From positions 434,001-498,000 of the forward strand of contig CAWJKP010000003.1 of the NCBI GenBank assembly GCA_963843465.1: a stretch of 64,000 nt of DNA. Reading direction: 5' to 3'. The notes beneath the pieces are model-generated. The model did no database searches. It was given only the letters and a program-made list of their open reading frames with translations, and had not been told where the DNA came from. This DNA comes from CAWJKP01 sp963843465. Lineage in GTDB: Bacteria > Planctomycetota > Planctomycetia > Pirellulales > Thermoguttaceae. Position numbers and translations under genes: made by a program. Positions 29,033 to 35,120 of the stretch are shown here, piece after piece. How positions within the stretch are numbered: position 1 is the first letter of the stretch; every line of letters begins with the position of its first letter.

Positions 29033-29863
29033 ATGGCAAGAATCGACCTCAGGGAGTCGCTGAACGCGATTTCGGACGTTGTGAACAACCGCCCACGGGC
29101 GCTCCGTGAGTTCGACCAGATCTTTATGAAGACGGCTGATATGCTGCTTCAAGCTGAGCATGTCAGCCGCTACTTCGACGGCAGGCGTGTGGTGTTTATT
29201 GGAGACGGAGACGCGATAGGACTCTGCCTCGTACACTTGCACAAGAGGGCGTTGCTTGAAGCCGGCCCGGCAAGCGTTCATGTCCTAGATTTCGACGAGC
29301 GCGTGATTTTGTCGGTGCGGCGTTTTGCCGAGCAGTTTGGGGTGGCCGATAGGCTTAACGCTGAGCTGTACAACGTGGCCGACCCTCTGCCGCCAACGCA
29401 TTGGCAAGCGTACCAGGGTTTTTACACCAATCCGCCGTTTGGAGCAAGCAACGGGGGACGAAGCATTGAGGCGTTCGTCTTGCGTGGGTTTGAGGCGCTC
29501 GGGGAAGACGGCGCGGGCTGCTTGGTAATAGCCGATGATCGCAACTTCCCGTGGACTCAGGACCTTCTACTCAGAACCCAGCGGTTTGTGCTTGATAATG
29601 GTTTTCTGATTGGCGAGTTGCTGCCCGAGTTCCACCGTTACCACTTGGACGATGCACCTGACCTCCGTTCTTGCAGCATTGTCATTCGCCGTGGACAGTT
29701 CACGAAATCTGAATACAGCAGCAAACGGCTGCCGAGCTGCATGTTAGAGAGCTTCTATGGAAGCAATGCGCCGCTGCGTGCCCATTACGTGCGGGACCTC
29801 ACAAGCGGCGGCAAGTTCCCATCCCGCGATTACAAGATCGAACCAATAGATGGAGCGCACTAG
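29033..29863 (+). CDS. BpsA-like methyltransferase-fold protein (branched polyamine synthase family)
   Basis: The 276-residue protein resembles the catalytic domain of N4-bis(aminopropyl)spermidine synthase (BpsA). Family signs are REFDQIFMKTADML (25-38), a nucleotide-binding loop VVFIGDGDAIG (53-63), LDFDER (85-90), FYTNPPFGASNGGR (130-143) and FVLRGFEALGEDG. BpsA transfers aminopropyl groups from decarboxylated SAM. Here the signature is NPPF, whereas archaeal BpsA has DPP. NPPF also recalls motif IV of amino-methyltransferases acting on DNA or RNA. The substrate is therefore open. The known N-terminal helix-turn-helix domain of BpsA is absent. It overlaps the next gene by 14 bases. Confidence 0.72.
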   Translation: MARIDLRESLNAISDVVNNRPRALREFDQIFMKTADMLLQAEHVSRYFDGRRVVFIGDGDAIGLCLVHLHKRALLEAGPASVHVLDFDERVILSVRRFAEQFGVADRLNAELYNVADPLPPTHWQAYQGFYTNPPFGASNGGRSIEAFVLRGFEALGEDGAGCLVIADDRNFPWTQDLLLRTQRFVLDNGFLIGELLPEFHRYHLDDAPDLRSCSIVIRRGQFTKSEYSSKRLPSCMLESFYGSNAPLRAHYVRDLTSGGKFPSRDYKIEPIDGAH

Positions 29864-30431
29864 ATTGGACACTGCAAACCCGCCTCAGGCTTTCGTCTTT
29901 ATGAAGGTTGGAAATCATGCCGGCGAGTCCTTCGAGCGAATCCTTGAACGGAAGAGCAGGGAGTACCAGAAGACCGGCCGGATTTTCTGGGGCTATGGGG
30001 GTACGTCGTGTCACCCCTTGACCCAGGTGCAGCCGTTCGCCCGAACTGCGGTGCAGAGGTTCGGGGCTGTGTACCTCCTTATGGAGCCGATCGACTCAAG
30101 AGCCGAGCCGGAACTTTTGCCGGCCACTGAGTATTCGGCAGACGGGGTGATTTGGCAGCCCATACCGAATGGTATCAACGTCACAGGTTCCCGCTATGCC
30201 TTGGTCTTGGACGAGATAATGCCTGGGGAGCTAGACCTTTCCGCCGATGATTTCGTGGTGGGTGTCGGCCCCAGCCGAGGAAAGCGGGCGGGCGACTACT
30301 TGCAGGGACGGATAGACAAGGCGTGTCTAACCTGTGCAGAGGTACGGGCCGCGTCGCGTGCGGATTCTGTTCACAAGTTGGTGAAGTTCAGGGCCAAGCT
30401 GCTTGAACCCTACGCAGTGATGCTGAAGTGA
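29850..30431 (+). CDS. Unknown cassette protein with a GYGGTSCHPLTQVQPF motif
   Basis: The 193-residue protein starts at ATG 29850, overlapping the upstream gene by 14 bases. Its conserved-looking core is FVFMKVGNHAGESFERILER, IFWGYGGTSCHPLTQVQPFA, NGINVTGSRYALVLDEI and VVGVGPSRGKRAGDYLQGR. The many short beta-like segments and glycine-rich turns suggest a compact alpha/beta or PUA/EVE-like barrel, but I cannot assign a family. There is no signal peptide or membrane helix. The tight coupling to the methyltransferase-fold gene suggests a joint function. Confidence 0.65.
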   Translation: MERTRLDTANPPQAFVFMKVGNHAGESFERILERKSREYQKTGRIFWGYGGTSCHPLTQVQPFARTAVQRFGAVYLLMEPIDSRAEPELLPATEYSADGVIWQPIPNGINVTGSRYALVLDEIMPGELDLSADDFVVGVGPSRGKRAGDYLQGRIDKACLTCAEVRAASRADSVHKLVKFRAKLLEPYAVMLK

Positions 30432-30465
30432 CCAGGAGGCGTTTGAGGAGCCGGAGGCCGAGGCG

Positions 30466-31065
30466 ATGTACCAAGTAGTCTATCTGACAGGATCGCCCGC
30501 AACCGGCAAGAGCACGCTTTGCCGATTGATCGCGGAAGGCGTGCAGCCACTTGAGGTTTTCGCGTACAGCGAGGTTCTTTCGGAGCACGTCGGCCGCCGG
30601 GATAACACGGTGCTATCCCAGAACGACATCCGGCGTGAATCTGCACGGATAATAGCTCCCGACGACGTTGCAGCCGTAGACCAAATGCTCCTGAATACGG
30701 TCCAGGCCAAACGGAATTCAACGCACATCATCATCGACTCACATGCAGTGACTAAGGAGGATTATGGATTCAGAGTGACGGCGTTCAGCACGTCGCAACT
30801 TGTCGCGCTTTCACCGACCATGATTCTTGTCACGTATGCCAGCCCTCAGGCGATCATTGCGAGGATAGCGAGTAACGACGAGGGCAGGCCGCTCGTATCA
30901 GAGTTTGAGGCTGGCTTTCACGCTGGTCTGCAAGCATCCGTGGCGATCAACTATGCAATCCAGCTTGGCCTGCCGGTCTACTTCCTCGACACGGCGCAAT
31001 CGTCTGAAGCTATTGCCAGCCAAATCGTCAAGCGACTGCAGGCCTGCTCGGGACCAGCCAAGTAG
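30466..31065 (+). CDS. P-loop kinase resembling archaeal-type adenylate kinase
   Basis: The 199-residue protein has a Walker A loop GSPATGKSTLCRLI (9-22) and a Walker B-like strand THIIIDSHAVTKEDYGFR. A lid-like segment reads ARIASNDEGRP. The layout resembles AdkA-type adenylate kinases and related small nucleotide or nucleoside kinases; zeta-toxin-like kinases are a more remote option. ATG 30466 has GGAGGCCGAGG just upstream. It is the last gene of the cassette, 34 bases after its neighbour. A role in phosphorylating a nucleotide or modified nucleoside is an inference from fold only. Confidence 0.72.
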   Translation: MYQVVYLTGSPATGKSTLCRLIAEGVQPLEVFAYSEVLSEHVGRRDNTVLSQNDIRRESARIIAPDDVAAVDQMLLNTVQAKRNSTHIIIDSHAVTKEDYGFRVTAFSTSQLVALSPTMILVTYASPQAIIARIASNDEGRPLVSEFEAGFHAGLQASVAINYAIQLGLPVYFLDTAQSSEAIASQIVKRLQACSGPAK

Positions 31066-31221
31066 GACAGGCGCGCCGTGCCTGACGACCAGCTTAACGC
31101 CCGACGGTTGCCAGGCGACGCGGGTAAATAGCGATGGATTGATGTTGTCAGGCACGGGTTGCCTGACGTAAAGTACCGGTGACCTTCACGTGCGAGATCA
31201 CAATTGAATCGGGGGTGTCTT

Positions 31222-31407
31222 ATGCAGACCGCGACGCGCTGGTATCACTTTATCGCTTACTTCTTCGGCGGGGCATTCCTCGCAAACACGATCCCACACC
31301 TGGTCAGCGGCATTTCGGGCAGCCCGTTCCAAGGCCCGTTCGCATCGCCGCCCGGGCAGGGCTTGTCATCGCCGACGGTAAACGTCCTGTCGGGAATGTT
31401 CAACCTG
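31222..31407 (+). pseudogene. Truncated copy of the membrane protein gene at 32392
   Basis: The first ~62 codons (MQTATRWYHFIAYFFGGAFL...) are about 90% identical in DNA to 32392-32577. Identity starts at GGGTGTCTTATG in both copies and stops after TTCAACCTGGTT. The rest of the frame runs into unrelated repeat DNA. It therefore looks like the left part of a partial duplication and is not likely functional. Confidence 0.85.
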
Positions 31408-31421
31408 GTTGGGGGGAATCA

Positions 31422-31480
31422 AAGGGGTCGGGTGTCATTGTCTTGGCATAAGTTACGAATCAAAGACTCCCGACCCTCTT
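31422..31480. repeat. Inverted repeat AAGGGGTCGGGTGTC / GACTCCCGACCCTCTT
   Basis: Imperfect palindrome of about 59 bp with a CATTGTCTTGGCATAAG centre. It sits exactly where the truncated gene copy loses similarity to the full copy. Confidence 0.65.
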
Positions 31481-31570
31481 ACGTTCCCCTTTACATTCCC
31501 CGCCTTGCATTCCCCGTGTCAATAGAAACGACTTCCGACGCCATTGCGCGTCCCTACCTTGACAGATCCC

Positions 31571-31807
31571 ATGTCTGCCCTTGACTCGACCGCCCGGAAC
31601 AAGCGTCCGTGTATCGAGCTTCTTGACGAGGCCATGGTGGAGGTTCTTCGCAAGAAGACGCCGGCGGAGCGGGTCGCCATGGTTTTCGACGCCGAGCGAA
31701 CGATGCGTCTGATGCTGGAGGCCCACCTTCGCTGGCGACACCCGGATTGGGACGCCGGACAGGTCGCGCGAGAGATTGCCCGGAGACGAAACCTTGGACC
31801 AGGCTGA
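31571..31807 (+). CDS. Small helical protein paired with a nucleotidyltransferase
   Basis: The 78-residue protein (MSALDSTARNKRPCIELLDE) is mostly helical. Blocks PAERVAMVFDAERTMRLMLE and WRHPDWDAGQVAREIARR resemble the short partner that often precedes nucleotidyltransferase genes. It overlaps the next gene by 14 bases, so the two form one unit. Such pairs resemble toxin-antitoxin modules. Which member would be toxic is unclear from sequence alone. Confidence 0.65.
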   Translation: MSALDSTARNKRPCIELLDEAMVEVLRKKTPAERVAMVFDAERTMRLMLEAHLRWRHPDWDAGQVAREIARRRNLGPG

Positions 31808-32360
31808 GCTGCTGCGGTACGTCGTCGAGGTTCTCGAGGCCCAGAAGCTGACCTATATGGTCGTTGGTTCGTTCGCCAGCGCGAGCTATGGAGAGCCGCG
31901 ATTGACCCACGACATCGACATCGTCCTGCACCTGGACATCGCTGCGGTGGACCGTTTTTGCGGCGCGTTTCCCTCGCCGGAGTTTTACGTGAGCCTGCCG
32001 GCGGCGCGGGAAGCCGCGCTGCGGCGCGGCCAGTTCAACGTGATCCATCCGGCGTCGGGCAACAAAATCGATTTCATCATGGCCAGGGACGACGCCTGGG
32101 GCCGGAGCCAGTTGGTGCGCCGCGGCCGGAAGCCGATCCTTCCCGACCGGGAGACTTTTGTCGCGGCCCCGGAGGACGTGATCCTTGCAAAGCTTTGGTA
32201 CTACCAGGAGGGCGGCTCGGAAAAACACCTGCGCGACATCGCCGGGATGCTCCGCGTGAGCGGCGAGGAGATTGACAAGCAGTACATTAACCACTGGGCG
32301 CAGCAACTCGGCTTGCTTGAACCATGGCAGGCGGTGCTCAGGCGACTTGGCCAGGAGTAG
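31794..32360 (+). CDS. Nucleotidyltransferase-fold protein (AbiEii/MNT-like)
   Basis: The 188-residue protein has the nucleotidyltransferase signature YMVVGSFASASYGEPRLTHD followed by DIDIVL. It continues with IDFIMARDDAWGRSQLVRRG and an acidic third site. AVEDVILAKL-type sequence (AAPEDVILAKLWYYQEGG) matches proteins related to AbiEii and other minimal nucleotidyltransferases. It may transfer a nucleotide to tRNA or to a partner protein. TTG 31794 has a GGAGA site 6 bases upstream; another in-frame TTG at 31776 is less likely. It lies between a truncated and a complete copy of the same membrane protein gene. Confidence 0.75.
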   Translation: MDQAELLRYVVEVLEAQKLTYMVVGSFASASYGEPRLTHDIDIVLHLDIAAVDRFCGAFPSPEFYVSLPAAREAALRRGQFNVIHPASGNKIDFIMARDDAWGRSQLVRRGRKPILPDRETFVAAPEDVILAKLWYYQEGGSEKHLRDIAGMLRVSGEEIDKQYINHWAQQLGLLEPWQAVLRRLGQE

Positions 32361-32391
32361 GTTTCGACAGGTGTAAAGGACCGGGTGTCTT

Positions 32392-32721
32392 ATGCAGACA
32401 GCAACGCGCTGGTATCACTTGATCGCTTACTTCTTCGGCGGGGCATTCCTCGCCAACACGATCCCACACCTGGTCAGCGGTATTTCGGGCAGCGCGTTCC
32501 AGAGCCCGTTCGCCTCGCCGCCCGGGCAGGGCTTGTCGTCGGCGACGGTCAACGTCCTGTGGGGAATGTTCAACCTGGTTGTGGCTTACGTCCTGGTGGC
32601 CCGCGTGGGCCGGTTCGAGCTGCGGCAGACGAGGCACGTGGTTGTCCTGGGGCTCGGGGCACTGCTCATGGCACTCATGCTGGCACGGGCGTTTGGAAAG
32701 TTCCATGGGGGCAACCTCTGA
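32392..32721 (+). CDS. Small membrane protein, full-length copy
   Basis: The 109-residue protein has about three membrane segments: ~6-28 (RWYHLIAYFFGGAFLANTIP), ~53-72 (ATVNVLWGMFNLVVAYVLVA) and ~82-100 (HVVVLGLGALLMALMLARAF). The loop HLVSGISGSAFQSPFASPPG is distinctive. I know similar unannotated proteins only as conserved hypothetical membrane proteins. A truncated duplicate lies at 31222-31407. No ribosome site is obvious. Confidence 0.7.
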   Translation: MQTATRWYHLIAYFFGGAFLANTIPHLVSGISGSAFQSPFASPPGQGLSSATVNVLWGMFNLVVAYVLVARVGRFELRQTRHVVVLGLGALLMALMLARAFGKFHGGNL

Positions 32722-32765
32722 CATGGCTCGACTGCGGGCCGCGACCGGCGTAGCCATTCACGGTC

Positions 32766-32852
32766 CGGAATGTAGCAGGCACACGCCGTGTGCCGTCCGT
32801 GCGTGCAGGCGGGGAAAGCGGACGGCACACGGAGTGTGCCTGCTACATTCCG
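32766..32852. repeat. Palindromic element B
   Basis: CGGAATGTAGCAGGCACACG... and ...GTGTGCCTGCTACATTCCG, about 36-bp arms. It lies between two converging genes and ends 3 bases from the stop of the gene at 32856. Confidence 0.9.
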
Positions 32853-32855
32853 TTA

Positions 32856-33884
32856 TCACTTCTGAATCGGCCCGACGTACTCCGTGCTCACGACAATATC
32901 GTCGAACCAGACGCGGTTCACGGGATTGGGGTCCTTGAGCTTGTTCTGCCGCTGGGCGCCTTCGTCCACGTAGTGCTCCAGCCAGAGGTGGTTGATCTTC
33001 AAGGCGTCGTCGGTGCGCAGGCGAAGGCCCTCGAAGGGCTCGCCGCCCTCGGGGAGCACGTTGAACCCCATCCCGGACCAGGGCCCCCGCGCGACGCCCT
33101 GGACGACGCGCATCACCGGCCTGCCGTCAATCCAGAGCGCCAACTCCCCGTCGCGCTTCTCGGGGGCGGAGTTCATTTGGATCATCAACTCGACGCACTG
33201 CCACTTGCCACGCGGAATGCGAGCGGGGGTCGCCGGATTGAGGCAGTTTCCCCAAAAGCGCCCGTCGGCGGAAATCTTCATCTCCGGCCAGTAGGTGTAA
33301 AGCGTCCAGATGCCGGGCGGCGGATACTTGCCGTACTCGCCGACCCCGTCAATAAAGACCAGCAGCCGATCGTTGCCGGCGGGCCTGGTTCCGGCGTGCG
33401 GGTAGGGCCAGCGCAAGGGAGGGTTGTAACCGCCCAACTCGACGAAGTGATGCTCGTAGGCGTGGTCGGGCGCGAACTTGGCGTAGAAGCGGAGGAACGC
33501 GCGATCCACGCCGCGAAAGCTCGCGTACAAGTGGCCCCCGGAGTTCTTGCCCAGCGTGCCGGTCATCTCAAGCGACCGTTTTCCCGAGCTGGAGTCGGCG
33601 ACGTCGTCGCTGAAGGCCAAAACGGCGCCGTTCTTGTTGCTGACTTCCTGCCATCGCCGGCCCAGGTCGCGGATCGTCCCTTTTTCGAAGTTTTCGGCAA
33701 ACAGCACGGCCGGATCGCGGTCGATCCCCGCGTCGCCCGGATATCTCGCCGCCAGCCCGGCTCCGCCCGGTGCCGCGGATCTTTGCTGCGGTTGGGCCGC
33801 ATCGGTGGAAAGCGGCCACCAGCCCAGGAGTGCCAAAGCGGCAGCTCGCGACAGTCGCCAGGTCATGTCTCGGCCGATTCTCAT
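32856..33884 (-). CDS. Secreted protein, polysaccharide-lyase/lectin-like jelly-roll
   Basis: The 342-residue protein starts at ATG 33884 with GGAGG 6 bases upstream and carries a signal peptide (about 1-28, ending STDAAQ). The body is beta-rich and tryptophan-rich. It contains AVLFAENFEKGTIRDLGRRW, SGKRSLEMTGTLGKNSGGHL, GKWQCVELMIQMN, GELALWIDGRPVM and VWFDDIVVSTEYVG. That order (envelope of an object, mass line, surface description, final DDIVVS strand) matches concanavalin-like polysaccharide lyase or sugar-binding domains. An enzyme cannot be proven. The earlier frame opening to 34019 lacks support. Confidence 0.72.
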   Translation of the reverse strand: MRIGRDMTWRLSRAAALALLGWWPLSTDAAQPQQRSAAPGGAGLAARYPGDAGIDRDPAVLFAENFEKGTIRDLGRRWQEVSNKNGAVLAFSDDVADSSSGKRSLEMTGTLGKNSGGHLYASFRGVDRAFLRFYAKFAPDHAYEHHFVELGGYNPPLRWPYPHAGTRPAGNDRLLVFIDGVGEYGKYPPPGIWTLYTYWPEMKISADGRFWGNCLNPATPARIPRGKWQCVELMIQMNSAPEKRDGELALWIDGRPVMRVVQGVARGPWSGMGFNVLPEGGEPFEGLRLRTDDALKINHLWLEHYVDEGAQRQNKLKDPNPVNRVWFDDIVVSTEYVGPIQK

Positions 33885-34182
33885 AGGAATCCTCCGGGCT
33901 TTCCTCTTCACAGGGTCCTTGCCTTTGTCGCGGCCACGGCCCCCCCTTAGCGGCGGCGCGACGAAGTGTAGTTTCGTCGCGGTTTGTGGCGTTGTCAATC
34001 GGGCGGGTGACACGGTCAAGCGGGCTGAAATGGTGCGCCACGGGCGTTGCCGGCGCCGTCGATGGATTGACGTTCCCTGGTACTGGGGGTAAAAAAGGGC
34101 AAACTCACGTTAGCGGCCGCGCAAAGAATAGCCTGGCTCGTTGGCGCTCTAAGCTGAAATCCGCCGTCGAAGGAGAAACGCT

Positions 34183-35091
34183 ATGGTATCCCTGCGTCTT
34201 ACGTCCGCGATCGTCTGCCTGCTCTGTGTTCTCTGTGGCCCGGCGGGGGCCCAGACCGCGCCTTTCGTGAAGATACACCAAGGCAAGCACTGGATCTGGT
34301 TCGCCCGTCAGGACCAGTACCAGGCCCACAAGGCCGATATCGAGGCGCTGTACGACTACGCCGACACGGCCTTCGACAAGCTCTGCGACGCCTGGGGCCT
34401 CAAGCCGCCCAAGGACCGCTACACGTTGCTGGTCTACGACAAGCCGGGCGGAGGCTTCGCGACGGGAGACATCGGCGAGGTCCACCAGGTAACCGGCACG
34501 GCCAGCCCGGGCATCGGAGTCACCTACGATGCCTTCTCCGGCACGGCCAACGGCATCAAGGCCTACTCGGCGCACATCCTGATGACCCACGAGATGGTGA
34601 ACTTTTTCACCGGCCAGGTGGTCAGCGGCGGATGGCCGGTGGACTGGTGGGCCAACCACCGCAGCCCCTTCCCCTTGATGACCGCCGTGCAGATCGAGAC
34701 GGCGCTGGTGCCGGAGATGGCCGTGTACCACGCCAGGCAGGGCATGGGCGATCCGCTGGTGGTGATGTTCACGCAGTTGAAGGACCAGTACGGCTGGCAC
34801 ATGTTCCGCAAGGCATTCAGCACCGCGATTGCCGACGGCATCAACTGGGACCGCATCGGCGCGAACCCGTCGCGCCTGCGCACGGCCTACGTGGCCGCCT
34901 ACTTGCAAATCGGCGCGCCGGAGGACATCTCGGAGCTGCTCGCCGGCCAGGTGCCCGGCTACGACGCGGCCATGGTGCGCGCCATCCTCCGCGCGCGGCA
35001 GAAGTGGGCCTCGCTGCCGCCCGACTCCGCGCGCCGCGCCCCCCTCCGGGCCGCCTATCTGAAGGGTGAATACCAGGCCAACCCGCGGTGA
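34183..35091 (+). CDS. Secreted protein resembling a gluzincin peptidase with HExxN
   Basis: The 302-residue protein has a strong ribosome site (AAGGAG) before ATG 34183 and a signal peptide to about residue 23. The most peptidase-like part is ILMTHEMVNFFTGQVVSGGW. Here HEMVN (136-140) stands where zinc peptidases have HExxH. WPVDWWANHRSPFPL follows, a layout seen after the zinc helix of gluzincins. The second histidine is replaced by asparagine, so metal binding may be weak or absent. The C-terminal ~100 residues are helical. It could be a degenerate peptidase or a carbohydrate-associated protein. Confidence 0.6.
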   Translation: MVSLRLTSAIVCLLCVLCGPAGAQTAPFVKIHQGKHWIWFARQDQYQAHKADIEALYDYADTAFDKLCDAWGLKPPKDRYTLLVYDKPGGGFATGDIGEVHQVTGTASPGIGVTYDAFSGTANGIKAYSAHILMTHEMVNFFTGQVVSGGWPVDWWANHRSPFPLMTAVQIETALVPEMAVYHARQGMGDPLVVMFTQLKDQYGWHMFRKAFSTAIADGINWDRIGANPSRLRTAYVAAYLQIGAPEDISELLAGQVPGYDAAMVRAILRARQKWASLPPDSARRAPLRAAYLKGEYQANPR

Positions 35092-35120
35092 AGGGCAGGA
35101 CCCGTTCCGCACCGGAGGCC

